Assembly (NCBI GenBank): GCA_016714005.1
Contig: JADJOA010000003.1
Span: forward strand, 248,001 to 312,000
DNA: 64,000 nt
Direction of reading: 5' to 3'
DNA from: Bacteroidota bacterium
Lineage (GTDB): Bacteria > Bacteroidota > Bacteroidia > AKYH767-A > OLB10
Part shown: one piece after another, positions 48,939 to 60,104 of the stretch
Layout: each line of letters starts with the position of its first letter
How positions within the stretch are numbered: the first letter of the stretch is position 1
Notes under the pieces: model-generated
What the model was told of the DNA's origin: nothing
Seen by the model: the letters and a program-made list of their open reading frames with translations, nothing else
Database searches by the model: none
Program-made: the position numbers and the translations under genes

Positions 48939-51375
48939 TTATGCTTTCAAAGTTTTTCTGATTTCCATTACCATCACACTTACAAAAAGTAAGATAAGCG
49001 TAGCGGATGATGCAAATGCAATTTTTTCTCCGGTGTAGTAGGTAGCAGGTTCAAATTTAAATTCAATTTTATGATTACCGGCAGGTACACGCATACCGCG
49101 TAGGACATAATTTACCCTTACATGCTCAACCAGTTTTCCATCCAAATATGCATTCCATCCTTTAGGATAATATACTTCTGACAAGACCGCAAACTGCTCA
49201 GTGGCCGAATTGCTTTGATAAGATAAATAATTGGCTTTGTAATCTGTAAGATTGATAGTTGCTGAAGAATCAAACTGCATATTAAATCCTTTAAGATAAT
49301 CTTCAAATCGTTTATCAATAAATACCGTTTCCTTTGGACTAAACTTGTCAAGAGATTTTAACTCAGCATCAGCATCAGCAACCATTTTTATTTCCTTTAC
49401 AAACCATGCATTGCCACATGCAACTGGGTTGAACTGCGCAACAGGTTGTTTGTTGTTATCAGGTACAATAAAATATTTTGTATTGAGCATATTTAACACA
49501 TCCTGATTGTTTTTTGAAATCTGAAATTCAATCAACTCCTGGTAGCGCTTTAGTTTTGCTCCGTGATATCCGCCAATCGATTTATGCCAGTAACTAGTGC
49601 CCGCATCATTAAATGTGCTTACTGTAAATTTTGCAACACGATAGCTTCAAGATTTATCAGCCAAAATTTGCTCATCTGCCGCTGTTTTAGGGAATGGTTT
49701 TTCTGTTTTGCTTTTTTTCTACAAAACTGTCATTGTTTAAATAACGTTTGCCAACTGTCCATAAATCAAGTGTGATAAAAACAACTAATCCGATAAGTGC
49801 ATAATTTAACTTCAATTTGCTCTTTAAATAAAACCATGCTGCGGAAAAAGCAACACCAATAAAAAACAAAGAACGGAAAGCATCCATACGCAAAGCATTT
49901 GCACGGTCTTCTCTTATGGCAGTTAATAACCACTCATACTGTTCTAATTGTTTGTCAGCCTTTCCTATAAAACTTCCAGCAATGCCTGGCATGAGAGAAA
50001 ACAACAAACAAAATCCACCGGTTATATATAAAGAATACAACAAAGGTTTTTTGTAAGAATTAAAATCCGGCTTGCCAGAAAAAATTTTATGTGCTGCTAA
50101 TATGGCAAACAATGGTATAGTAAACTGTGCTATTGTTAAAGCCATGCTCACCGCCCTGAATTTATTGTAAGCAGGAAAATGATAAAACATAAAATCGTTA
50201 AACCATAAAGCATATTCACCCCACGAAAGCAAAAAAGAAAAAATTGTTGCTCCAAGCAGCCACCATTTTTCTGCGCCATTTATTACGAATAAGCCCAAGA
50301 CAAAAAAGAAACAAATAAGCGCTCCCACATAAGGAGGACCTGAAGTAGACATCATGTTTCCCCAATACAAAGGCGCTGATTGTACAAACTCCTTTGCCTG
50401 CTGGCGAGGTACATTGTTTTCTGTAAGCGCTTTATAGGTTGCACTATTTTCTCCCACATCACTTACCGATGCCCCACCATGAAATTTTGGAATAAGCAAA
50501 GTAAATGTTTCGCTAATGCCGTAACTGTAGCTGAAAGCATAATCTTTATCCAACCCTGTTGAAGATTTTTTTTCTGTAAGCTCGCTCTGGCTGCGTGTTG
50601 AATATTTACCATACTCTTCAGTAACCATTAAACTCGTAATGTTAGGAAGTATTGCAAAAATTACAGCAACAATTAATACAACAGATGCTTTAAAGAAATC
50701 GGCAAGTGTTTTACCAATTATACTCTGAATAAAAAACGCAAGCATTAAAACGAGAATGCATAGCGCAAGATAATAGGTTATTTGAAGATGGTTAGCATAC
50801 ACTTGCAATGATAGACCTAATGCTGTAACCGCACCTCCAAACAGAAATCGCTTTTGAAGTGTCAGTAATATTCCGGCAGTAACCAAAGGCATAAGCGCAA
50901 TGGCATGTGCTTTTGAATTATGCCCGGCAACAAGTATTACCATATTGTAAGATGATAGTGCAAACGCCACAGCACCAGCAATACTCAAACGATAATCGAC
51001 ACGTAAAGCAATTAATAAGAGATAGAAAGCAACGAATGCGCAAAAAATGTAAGAGGCAGGTGGTGGTAAAAAAAAGAAAAGTAATTCGCTTACGTACTCA
51101 ATCAGATTTGCAGGATACAGAGCCGAAACCTGATAGGCAGGCATACCACTAAACATGCTTCCCGTCCACAATGGTTCGGTGTGATATGTATTTCTGAAAT
51201 CAACAATTTCTTTGCTCATGCCTGTCCATTGCGCAATATCATGTTGCGACAAATCTTTGCCACTAAACAAAGGCATCATATAAACACAAGTTAGGAGCAA
51301 AAAAATGAGAACAGCAATAATATGCGGTGTTAGTTTTTTAAGCATCATAAATTTTAAACTGAAGTCATTTAACAA
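48939..51375 (-). CDS. YfhO-like multi-spanning membrane protein, frameshifted
   Basis: About 810 aa after repair of at least two indels between 49535 and 49690. About 13 helices begin with HIIAVLIFLLLTCVYMMPLF. The YfhO features are present: WTGSMFSGMPAYQVSALYPA, AYNKFRAVSMALTIAQFTIPL, and the C-terminal periplasmic domain LSEVYYPKGWNAYLDGKLVEHVRVNYVLRGMRVPAG with one final helix. YfhO proteins are GT-C-like and implicated in lipid-linked sugar transfer. The start could be MMLKKL, ten residues in. Confidence 0.78.
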
Positions 51376-51391
51376 AAAGTAAAATCAAAAA

Positions 51392-51580
51392 TCAATCTTT
51401 TATTTCTTCGTAGTCAACATACTCACCCTTATCATTACTTTTTTTATCGGGCGAATAGTTGTGAACCGTAACATCTCCATCCCTTTTTTGATTGGGATTT
51501 TTTTGAGATGAAGGGGAAAATGCCTGCCAAATTTTATAAACAAGCCAAACTATAACAATGGTATAAAATATATCGCGCAA
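51392..51580 (-). CDS. DUF4834-family small membrane protein
   Basis: 62 aa. One N-terminal helix (IFYTIVIVWLVYKIWQAF) and a polar tail (SPSSQKNPNQKRDGDVTV, YSPDKKSNDKGEYVDYEE). Such proteins are common near carB and other core genes in Bacteroidota; function unknown. Confidence 0.7.
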   Translation of the reverse strand: MRDIFYTIVIVWLVYKIWQAFSPSSQKNPNQKRDGDVTVHNYSPDKKSNDKGEYVDYEEIKD

Positions 51581-51593
51581 TTTTTTATTTATT

Positions 51594-54440
51594 TACTTAA
51601 GTACATACTTTTCTCTTTATACAAATGCCTGAAATAATTGTCTTCCAAACCATCAATAAACCTAATCGCTTCTCCTGTTGATTTCATTTCGGGACCCAGA
51701 GTCTTATTGACATTCGGAAATTTCTCAAACGAAAACACTGGCTCTTTAATTGCATAACCAAACTTAGCCTTTTCAATCTTAAAGTCTTTTAATTTTTTGC
51801 GCCAAGCATAACCTTGGTAGCAATATTTACATAAGGAACCTGATGCGCTTTTGCAATAAATGGAACCGTGCGAGATGCGCGTGGATTGGCTTCTATCACA
51901 TAAACCTTTTCATCTTTAATGGCAAACTGAATATTGAGCAATCCCCTCACATTTAAAGCAAAAGCAAGCTTGCGCGAATAATCTTCCATTTGTTTCATAA
52001 CATTTTCCGAAAGATTGAATGGAGGAAGAACTGCATAGGAATCGCCACTGTGTATGCCGGCTGGTTCTATGTGTTCCATCATGCCTACAATCTGCACATC
52101 AGCACCATCGCATATTAAATCAACTTCGGCTTCCTCTGCCCTATCTAAAAAATGGTCAATTAAAACACGATTGCCCGGAAGATTTTTTAATAGTTTAATT
52201 ACAGCACGTTCTAATTCCTCATCATTAATTACAATGCTCATGCCCTGCCCACCTAAAACATAACTTGGTCGTACCAAAACCGGATAGCCAACTTTGTTTG
52301 CCACTACCAATGCTTCTTCAGCACTTTCAGCCACGCCATAAGGAGGATAAGGAATATTCAAATCGCGAAGTAAATCAGAAAAACGTCCACGGTCTTCGGC
52401 TAAATCCATGTTGGAAAAATCGGTTCCAATAATTTTTATTCCTTTTTCGTGCAGCCTCTCCGATAATTTTAAAGCTGTTTGTCCACCAAGTTGTACAATT
52501 ACGCCTTCTGGTTTTTCGTACTCAATCAATTCAAAAATATGTTCCCAATAAACGGGCTCAAAATATAGTTTATCAGCAATATCAAAATCAGTTGAAACAG
52601 TTTCGGGATTACAGTTTACCATAATGGCTTCATATCCACATTCTTTAGCCGCCAATATTCCGTGAACACATGAGTAATCAAACTCAATGCCTTGTCCAAT
52701 CCTGTTTGGTCCTGAGCCTAAAACAACAATCTTCTTTTTATCACTCGCTGAACTTTCGTTGTTATTTAAAAAACTTCCATTTGCATCTACTGGCGCTTTC
52801 TCAAAAGTTGAATAGAAGTAAGGAGTTTTGGCGGGGAACTCAGCTGCGCAGGTATCAACCATTTTGTAAACGCGCTTAATACCTAATTTTTTTCTTTGCT
52901 CATAAACTTCTTCGGCTGAGGTGTTGGTTATGATATATGCAATTTGTGCATCGCTAAACCCATTTTGTTTTAGCTCAAGCATAAAATCGGCAGGAATATT
53001 TTGCAATGAATATTTTCTTAGTTCTTGTTCAAGAATAACCAATCGGTTTATCTCGTTTAAAAACCACTTGTCAATTTTAGTAAGATTAAATACTGATTGA
53101 ATTGGGACACCTAAACGCATTGCCTCTTTAAGATGAAACAGCCTGTCCCAACTGGGTTGTTCAAGCTTTGTAACCAATTCATCAACACTAACATTTGAAA
53201 GTGTTCCATCAGCGCCCAATCCGTGTTTATTTATTTCAAGAGATTGACATGCTTTTTGTAAAGCTTCGTTAAAGCTTCTTCCAATAGCCATTACTTCACC
53301 CACAGATTTCATTTGCAAACCAAGTTGCTTGTCAGCACCATGAAACTTGTCAAAATTCCAGCGCGGAACTTTTACAATAACATAATCAAGCGTTGGTTCA
53401 AAAAATGCTGAAGTGCTTCCGGTAATTTGATTTTTTAATTCATCTAAGTGATAACCGATAGCAAGTTTGGCAGCGATTTTTGCAATAGGATAACCGGTTG
53501 CTTTTGATGCCAATGCTGATGAGCGCGAAACACGCGGATTTATTTCAACAGCTATAATATCTTCACTATCCGGATCTACAGCGAACTGCACATTACATCC
53601 GCCTGCAAATTTTCCAATGGCACGCATCATCTTTATTGCCATATCGCGCATGCGCTGATAAGTACGATCGCTCAATGTCATTGCAGGAGCTATGGTAATG
53701 CTGTCACCGGTATGAATCCCCATAGGATCCATATTTTCTATGGAGCAAATAATAATAACATTATCGGCAGCATCTCTCAATAACTCAAGCTCATATTCTT
53801 TCCAACCAAGTACTGCTTTTTCAACAAGCACCTCATGAATTGGAGAAGCTTGCAGCCCTCTGGAAAGTCTTTCTTCAAAATCTTCTTTTTTCAAAACAAA
53901 ACTTCCACCGGTTCCTCCCAATGTATAAGATGGACGAATAACTAACGGGAATCCAATTTTCTGTGCAATCTCTTTCCCTTCTAAAAACGAATTGGCAACA
54001 GCAGATGGTGGAACACCAACGCCAATTTCTATCATCAGTTTCCTGAATGCCTCTCTGTTTTCTGTGGTTTCTATCGCATCAATGTTAACGCCAATAATTT
54101 TTACATTGTACTTTGTCCACACACCTCTTTCATCGGCTTCTTTACAAAGGTTCAAAGCAGTTTGCCCACCCATAGTTGGCAGTACAGCATCAATGTTTCT
54201 TTCTTCTAAAATCTGTATAATCGATTCTACTGTTAAAGGTCTTAAATAAATATGATCAGCGGTAACCTTGTCAGTCATAATGGTGGCAGGATTTGAGTTG
54301 ATAAGAGAAACTTCTATTCCTTCTTCTTTTAATGACCTTGAAGCTTGGGATCCTGAATAATCAAATTCGCAAGCTTGCCCAATGATAATAGGACCACTTC
54401 CAATTATAAGTACTGACTTTATGCTGTTATCTTTCGGCAT
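51594..54440 (-). CDS. carB: Carbamoyl-phosphate synthase large subunit, frameshifted near C-terminus
   Basis: About 948 aa. It makes carbamoyl phosphate from bicarbonate, ATP and ammonia, for pyrimidines and arginine. Two homologous ATP-grasp halves are present: SVLIIGSGPIIIGQACEFDYSGSQA, VRPSYTLGGTGGSF, VEINPRVSRSSALASKATGYP; and IVVLGSGPNRIGQGIEFDYSCVH, VRPSYVLGGQGMSIV, IEANPRASRTVPFIAKA. The frame is lost after VMLGAK (A-run near 51797); the remainder ends with LEDNYFRHLYKEKSMYLSK-type sequence near 51594. The C-terminal MGS allosteric domain of the E. coli enzyme is absent, as in many Bacteroidota. Confidence 0.93.
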
Positions 54441-54524
54441 TACTTTTTTTTCTTATAAAATTGCGCGAAAGTAACGATAAAATGAAAGGGGTTTTGAGGT
54501 TATAATCCTGTGTTGAAAAAGATT

Positions 54525-54935
54525 TTATTCCTCCAATTTAACAGACACATTGGGAAGTTTAGTTTCAACTCCTTTATCGTCCAACCCAATTACTTCCTTA
54601 AAGATAATTGTATCGGTTGGTTTTGATTTTACCAATTGCCTTCTCCCCATTAATGGAATTCCCCTGTCATCACCAATACCAAAAGTTTTGCTTTCAAACG
54701 GCTTTAATGATAGGTATGTAAACTCAAATCCCTTCATTTTATAGGTTTTATTGTTATCACATTTAACCTTAATAGGTGCTGCATCAAAAAGCCTGAGAGC
54801 GGTTTCAACATTCATTTTTTTCAAATCAATGGAGTCACTAATACACGTGCATTTCGTAGGCTCACCTGTTTGAGCAAGCGATAATTGGCTGCAAGCGATA
54901 ATTGTGAGTATGAAAACGAAAGATTTTCTAAACAT
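54525..54935 (-). CDS. Secreted protein of unknown function
   Basis: 136 aa. Signal peptide (SFVFILTIIACSQLSLAQ), then a small beta-rich domain with CTCIS near the mature N-terminus and a further Cys (VKCDNNKTYKMKG). No family recognised. It stands alone between carB and the second sigma factor gene. Start ATG at 54935. Confidence 0.55.
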   Translation of the reverse strand: MFRKSFVFILTIIACSQLSLAQTGEPTKCTCISDSIDLKKMNVETALRLFDAAPIKVKCDNNKTYKMKGFEFTYLSLKPFESKTFGIGDDRGIPLMGRRQLVKSKPTDTIIFKEVIGLDDKGVETKLPNVSVKLEE

Positions 54936-55259
54936 AACATTCAGATTTTTAATAATGGTTGCAAATTTAAAATCAAGATTTATGTTGGGGTTAAAAACTT
55001 ATGAACCCTATGAAGTACTAAAGCAAGCTAGTTAAGGTTTGTTTTACGTAAGGCATCAAAAGGAGTAACCCCAAAAATCAAAGTTAAGTTACTGAAAAGC
55101 AGAGAAATGAATAGGGCTGAAAAAATAAATGTAGCATAAGCGATGCTGGCAACATATATTTGCCACCTCTTCAGAAAAACTACAGTAAGAAAAAGATGTT
55201 TTTCCCGTTCTTTTGTAGTACATTTACGGAATAAAACGATAATTTAAAAACAGACATAG
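54936..55259. promoter_or_regulatory. Leader region of rpoD copy 2
   Basis: 324 bases without a gene. TATATTTG at 55155-55162 fits the -7 consensus but has no TTTG at the right distance. TACATTTAC near 55219, 40 bases before the ATG, is a weaker alternative. No stable hairpin seen. Confidence 0.35.
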
Positions 55260-56126
55260 ATGAGACAGTTAAAGATTACGAAATCCATCACTAACCGCGA
55301 AAGCGCCTCCTTCGAAAAATATTTACAAGAAATTGGCAAAGAAGAACTTTTAACAGCCAACGAAGAAGTTGATTTGGCAAGAAGAATTAAAGCCGGAGAC
55401 CAGCGTGCTTTGGAGAAATTGGTAAGAGCTAATTTACGTTTCGTTGTATCGGTTGCCAAGCAGTACCAAAGTCAGGGATTAAGCTTGCCTGATTTGATTA
55501 ACGAAGGAAATCTCGGATTGATTAAAGCCGCTAAACGCTTTGATGAAACGCGTGGTTTCAAATTTATTTCTTATGCCGTTTGGTGGATTCGTCAATCTAT
55601 CATGCAGGCTTTGGCTGAGCAGGCTCGTATTGTGCGTTTGCCTTTGAACCAGATTGGTGCTGCCAATAAAGTAAAGAAGGCTTTCAGCAATTTAGAGCAA
55701 AAATATGAGCGCGAACCTACTGCGGATGAATTGGCAAAGGAACTTGACTTAGACACTGAGCGTATTTCCTATACAATGAAAATGCCAGGTCGTCATGTAT
55801 CAATGGATGCTCCGTTTGTTGCTGGCGAAGACAATACTTTATTGGATGTATTGACAAACCCTGATGCTCCTTATGCTGATAGCACTTTAATGGCTGAATC
55901 TTTACACAAAGAAATAAACCGTTCTTTAGCAACTTTGCCAGAAAGAGAAAGCGATGTTATCCGTTTGTTTTATGGAATTGGTGTTGAGCACGGATTATCG
56001 TTAGAAGAGATTGGTGAAAAGTTTGATTTGACCCGTGAGCGTGTGCGTCAGTTAAAAGAAAAAGCCATCAAAACGCTTCGTCAAAATTCTAAAAGCAAAT
56101 TATTAAAAGCATACTTAGGTCAATAG
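55260..56126 (+). CDS. rpoD: RNA polymerase sigma-70 factor, primary type (copy 2)
   Basis: 288 aa, intact. Same architecture as copy 1: region 2 with NLGLIKAAKRFDETRGFKFISYAVWWIRQSI, region 3 with NLEQKYEREPTADELAKELDL, region 4 with LSLEEIGEKFDLTRERVRQLKEKAI. The AANKVKKAFSNLEQ and VRQLKEKAIKTLRQNSKSK forms look like the standard Bacteroidota RpoD, so I favour this copy as housekeeping. An efficient terminator follows 18 bases after the stop. Confidence 0.93.
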   Translation: MRQLKITKSITNRESASFEKYLQEIGKEELLTANEEVDLARRIKAGDQRALEKLVRANLRFVVSVAKQYQSQGLSLPDLINEGNLGLIKAAKRFDETRGFKFISYAVWWIRQSIMQALAEQARIVRLPLNQIGAANKVKKAFSNLEQKYEREPTADELAKELDLDTERISYTMKMPGRHVSMDAPFVAGEDNTLLDVLTNPDAPYADSTLMAESLHKEINRSLATLPERESDVIRLFYGIGVEHGLSLEEIGEKFDLTRERVRQLKEKAIKTLRQNSKSKLLKAYLGQ

Positions 56127-56144
56127 ATTATATTATCATACACA

Positions 56145-56179
56145 AAAAAAGCATATCAATTCTGATATGCTTTTTTTTG
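56145..56179. terminator. Bidirectional rho-independent terminator
   Basis: Stem AGCATATCA (56151-56159) with TGATATGCT (56164-56172), flanked by A-run and T-run on both sides. It lies between the convergent rpoD copy 2 and the dipeptidase gene and can serve both. Confidence 0.85.
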
Positions 56180-56193
56180 TTTTAGCCTTAGAA

Positions 56194-56919
56194 CTATTTT
56201 ATAAGTTTAAACTTTTCCATTGCAATTTTTCTACTTGCGGCATTAAAGTGCCACCATTCTGTTTTTATAGAACTAAAACCTCCGGCTTTCATTACGTCTC
56301 GTAATAATTTTCTGTTTTCAATTTGTTTGGATGTCAACTTTCCTTGCGTTAAAAGTTGTTGTTCCTTTTGTGGCTGAGATTCTTCTCCAAAAAAATCGAA
56401 GGGTGTTCCAAAATCCAATTGAACATTGTTTTCATTTACTATAGCAACATCTACAGCAGCACCGTAATTGTGCAGAGAAGTTTTTCTAGGACTGGAAACA
56501 TAAAGAGGTTTTTGAGAAGCGCTAAGCGGGGCATAGTCCCACAACATTTGCTGGCAAATAAAAGGGCGTGCAGCATCATAAATAATAAGCGAATAACCCG
56601 GATGCTTTGACTTTAAATACTTTTGTGCTGCGGCAAGTCGCTTGCATACATATGGCAACAAATAAGCTTTATCAAAATCGCCATAAATATCTTTTCGCAT
56701 AAAATTATCGGTGGTTGAATAAAGTAGCTTTACTTTAATAGTTGAATCATAATCAACTACCAGTTTTAACCCGGCATTTATCATTAGTCGCTCGAAATAA
56801 GTGATAGAATCCTTTTTTTCAAATTTTGTGACAACATTTAAATGTGCTGGCTGAAAATTGGCGAGTGTGTAATACAGAATAAAACTAAAAATAAAAACAG
56901 AGTGTGCACTCGATTTCAC
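56194..56919 (-). CDS. D-alanyl-D-alanine dipeptidase (VanX/DdpX-like, M15)
   Basis: 241 aa. N-terminal signal or anchor (HSVFIFSFILYYTLANFQP), then the M15D domain: YDAARPFICQQMLWDYAP, the zinc ligands in TSLHNYGAAVDVAIV (S-x-H-x3-G-x-A-x-D) and the catalytic/zinc close KTEWWHFNA (E, H). It hydrolyses D-Ala-D-Ala in the periplasm, for nutrient use or wall turnover. Neighbouring Van genes are absent, so vancomycin resistance is not implied. Confidence 0.85.
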   Translation of the reverse strand: MKSSAHSVFIFSFILYYTLANFQPAHLNVVTKFEKKDSITYFERLMINAGLKLVVDYDSTIKVKLLYSTTDNFMRKDIYGDFDKAYLLPYVCKRLAAAQKYLKSKHPGYSLIIYDAARPFICQQMLWDYAPLSASQKPLYVSSPRKTSLHNYGAAVDVAIVNENNVQLDFGTPFDFFGEESQPQKEQQLLTQGKLTSKQIENRKLLRDVMKAGGFSSIKTEWWHFNAASRKIAMEKFKLIK

Positions 56920-56927
56920 GACAGAAA

Positions 56928-59267
56928 TCAGTTTTTAAAAACAGAAAATATTCCTTTTTTATTTTGCTCTTCCTCATAATAGCCATAGCCATTCATGCTA
57001 TAACCATATCCGTAGCCATATGATTTATTAAAAGAAGAATCATTTAGAAGTACACATAAGTTATTGATTTTACTTTCAGACACCAAATCATTAATGGCAT
57101 GTATGTATTCACGTTTGCTGTAATCTTCTCTTAAAATAAAAATGTTAATGTCTGAAAGGTTCATCAGTATTAAAGCATCACTAACAATGCCAAGAGGAGC
57201 AGTGTCAATAAATACATAATCAAATTTTTCTGAGAGTGATTTAACAAGTTCCGTCAATTCTTTTTTGCTTATAAGCTCTGATGGATTTGGAGGAACAGGA
57301 CCTGCAGGTACAAGAAATAGATTGCTCACAGGAGTTTTATGGACTATTTGATCCAAAGTTGCCTGACCACTTAAATAAGAACTCACGCCCAAATCATTAC
57401 TCACTTCTAAATCCTGATAGAGCCGTGGCTTTCGCAAATCTAACCCAACCACCGCAACTTTATGATTTTGTAAAGCGAATACAGAAGCAAGATTAAGTGT
57501 AACAAAAGATTTTCCTTCTCCGCCTACAGAGGAGGTTATAAGGATTACTTTTTTATTATTTGCTATTCCAAAAAATTTAAGGTTGGTTCTTATGGAGCGG
57601 AAGGCCTCAGCAATAATTGATTTAGGATTATGTGTAACAACAAGGTTGTCCGCCTTTTTCATGTGCCCTATTGCCCCTAACACAGGTAGCTGTGTATGAT
57701 TGGTTATATCATCTCTTCCATTAATAGTTTGCTTAAACAATTTTTGAAGCAGAATAATAATGGAAGGAATAATTACGGCAAACAATAATGCCACCACCAA
57801 TATCAGTTTTTTATCAGGTGCAACGGGTTCTGTTTCCAGGCTTGCTTCATCTAAAACCTTATTATCGCTAACTGCAGTGGCTTTTGCAATTGACGATTCC
57901 GCTTTTTTCTGCAAGAGAAAAACGTAAATATTCTGGTTTACTTCAAAATCGCGCTGAATGTTTAACAGCTCACGTTCAATTTCAGGAACCGATTTTATTT
58001 TAGATTCATACTCACTCATTTTACTGCTTAAAGAATTGGCAGTAACCTGTGAATTGCTTTTAAGAGATGAAATATTTTCAAGCAAAGATTTTTTTGTGCT
58101 GGTTATTTGCTTATCAATAATAGTAAGTGCAGGAGTTTCACCTTTTGTTCCTGCCTCTAAATTTTTGCGTTTACTTTGCAACTCCTGGTAGCTTTGAATA
58201 AGTTGTACAAGCAACGGATCGGGTATGCCAAGTGTACCCGGTGCAAGCTGCGACAAATCTTTATTTTGATTTACGTAGTTATAAAGATTATCTAAAGATT
58301 TTACCTGTATATCACTCTTAATTTTGTCAGCATCAATATCGCTAAGGCGCGCTAAAATATTTTTTGATTCTTCGCTGAGGTTAACGGTTTTGTTTTGTTC
58401 TTTAAAAGCCTGGAGCTTTGTTTCAATCTCGGCCAAAGTATTTTTGGTTGATGTTAACTGCTCTTCAACAAACTTGAGAGTAAGAGATGCAATGGCTGTT
58501 TTATCATTCACATCCATCTCAATATATTTTTCGCAAATGGTATTGATAATGTCTAACGCCCTTTGCGCATCGTTATCATTATACGTTAATGCAATAATGC
58601 TTGCATCACGGTCTATGGTGTTTACTTTAAGGTTTTCCTGAATTTCTTCAACCAACTTGGCATTTGATTTAAAGGTTACCCTAAGTTTATTCATGGAAGA
58701 TGTTACAGTAGTTTTATTTACTGTAAAGGAAAAATAAGGAGTGTTAATTTTCTCACCAAAGCGATGAGACTTGTTGTAATTAAAGTTATTTATCCCATCA
58801 AACGAAACAATAAAACCATTAGCATCCGATATACTTATTGTAAAAGGAATATCTAATGCAAGAGGAGAAATACTGTCTGCTATAATTTCAACAGAAGATT
58901 TTTTGTAGAGCGGCACATTAGGAAAAACGCCTTCATCCTCCACAAAATTTTGAAGATTGAGTTTTTTGATGGCTTGTTTAATTACCGTTTGAGAACTTAG
59001 TATTCCCATTTCAGTTGCAACACTTGTTTGGTCGCCAAGAAAACCACCTGCAATAAAATCGGTAATGTCTTTAGAAGTTGACTTATTGTCTTTGATTAAC
59101 ACACTACCCTTAGCCTGATAAACAGGCAGCGAATAATGTATATAAATAAAAGCAGCAACAATGCACAGCAAGCCGGATATTAGAAAGTAATGCCATTTGG
59201 ATGTAAGGGATTTAATAAGTAACCCCACATCAATTTCATCATCACCGGCTTTTTTCTTGCTAATCAA
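56928..59267 (-). CDS. Polysaccharide co-polymerase / BY-kinase (Wzc-like)
   Basis: 779 aa, intact. N-terminal Wzz domain (membrane helix HYFLISGLLCIVAAFIYI), long periplasmic coiled coil (about 200-450), second helix (LILVVALLFAVIIPSIIILL), then the kinase: Walker A TSSVGGEGKSFVTLNLA, Walker A' VVGLDLRKPRL, Walker B YVFIDTAPLG. The C-terminus is tyrosine-rich (SYGYGYGYSMNGYGYYEEE), the autophosphorylation tail. It controls chain length and export of the surface polysaccharide. Start is 4 bases after the Wza-like gene. Confidence 0.93.
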   Translation of the reverse strand: MISKKKAGDDEIDVGLLIKSLTSKWHYFLISGLLCIVAAFIYIHYSLPVYQAKGSVLIKDNKSTSKDITDFIAGGFLGDQTSVATEMGILSSQTVIKQAIKKLNLQNFVEDEGVFPNVPLYKKSSVEIIADSISPLALDIPFTISISDANGFIVSFDGINNFNYNKSHRFGEKINTPYFSFTVNKTTVTSSMNKLRVTFKSNAKLVEEIQENLKVNTIDRDASIIALTYNDNDAQRALDIINTICEKYIEMDVNDKTAIASLTLKFVEEQLTSTKNTLAEIETKLQAFKEQNKTVNLSEESKNILARLSDIDADKIKSDIQVKSLDNLYNYVNQNKDLSQLAPGTLGIPDPLLVQLIQSYQELQSKRKNLEAGTKGETPALTIIDKQITSTKKSLLENISSLKSNSQVTANSLSSKMSEYESKIKSVPEIERELLNIQRDFEVNQNIYVFLLQKKAESSIAKATAVSDNKVLDEASLETEPVAPDKKLILVVALLFAVIIPSIIILLQKLFKQTINGRDDITNHTQLPVLGAIGHMKKADNLVVTHNPKSIIAEAFRSIRTNLKFFGIANNKKVILITSSVGGEGKSFVTLNLASVFALQNHKVAVVGLDLRKPRLYQDLEVSNDLGVSSYLSGQATLDQIVHKTPVSNLFLVPAGPVPPNPSELISKKELTELVKSLSEKFDYVFIDTAPLGIVSDALILMNLSDINIFILREDYSKREYIHAINDLVSESKINNLCVLLNDSSFNKSYGYGYGYSMNGYGYYEEEQNKKGIFSVFKN

Positions 59268-59271
59268 AATT

Positions 59272-60044
59272 TTATTTACTGTTGGTTAAAATGATACTTG
59301 TAACCACCGCAGCAGTGGTAATAATTGATGTTATTACCGCTACACCCGGATTAATGTTTGCCAATCCTTTTCGCCTCATTGGTTTTATGTAAATTACATC
59401 ATCAGGATAAACGTAATAATAATCCTGCTGCAGGGGTTGCTTAGATGTTAAATCAATTGATACTTCACTTGTCGTGCCGTTTTGATGACGAATTAATTTA
59501 ATTTCTGTTCTATCAGCATATTGGTTCAGATCGCCTGCCATTCCTAAGGCTTCCAGAAAAGTTAGCCGCTCATTGGGTATGTAATACAACCCAGGTTTGT
59601 TAACCTCTCCGAGTATGGTAACTTTAAAACTCAGTTTTTTAAGAATTACTATTGGGTTTTCCATGTACCTGCCGTAAGCATTTACTAATGCTGTTTTTGC
59701 TTCAGCAATGGTTTTGTCTTTTAACAATACTTTTCCCACTAATGGCAAATCAATATAACCATTTACATCAACCGTGTATCCTTTTTCATAAGCGCTTCTG
59801 TTGTCAGTAAAACTTCTGTCCTGTGATGTGTTAAGTCCGGGAAAAGCATCTGGGTTTTCCATAAAAATCTCCACACTAAGTATATCGCCTACGTTAATTA
59901 AAACTTCAAAAGGTTTTATAGCAGATGACTGTGAACTGCTGCCGCCTTGCAGGTACACAACTTTTTTTGTGGAGTGCATGATGTTGAGAGCACAAAGTAT
60001 AAAGCACAAAGCACAAAGTATGAAAGAAAGTTATGCTGTTTCAA
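59272..60044 (-). CDS. Polysaccharide export outer-membrane lipoprotein (Wza-like), frameshifted
   Basis: About 257 aa from a TTG at 60044. That frame gives a lipoprotein signal (FLSYFVLCALYFVLSTSC), and one A missing in the run near 59965 joins it to KVVYLQGGSSSQSS; the internal ATG at 60009 lacks a lipobox and looks artefactual. Poly_export domain: INVGDILSVEIFMENPDAFPG, YTVDVNGYIDLPLVGKVLLKDKTIAEAKTAL; SLBB domain: VTILGEVNKPGLYYIPNERLTFLEALGMAGDL; C-terminal helix. It forms the outer-membrane exit with the Wzc-like partner. Confidence 0.88.
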
Positions 60045-60104
60045 GTTTTGAAATCTGTTGTCAGGAAAAAATAATTTGCAACTCAATCAATTTAACTGCC
60101 TCAA

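Noticed and set aside
51594..54440. Truncation of CarB (about 948 against 1073 residues in E. coli)
   Set aside because: The missing part is the MGS allosteric domain, which is often absent in Bacteroidota CarB. Only the last frameshift is abnormal.
56194..56919. Vancomycin-resistance determinant
   Set aside because: A VanX-like dipeptidase alone, without VanH or VanA ligase genes, is usual in chromosomes and does not imply resistance.
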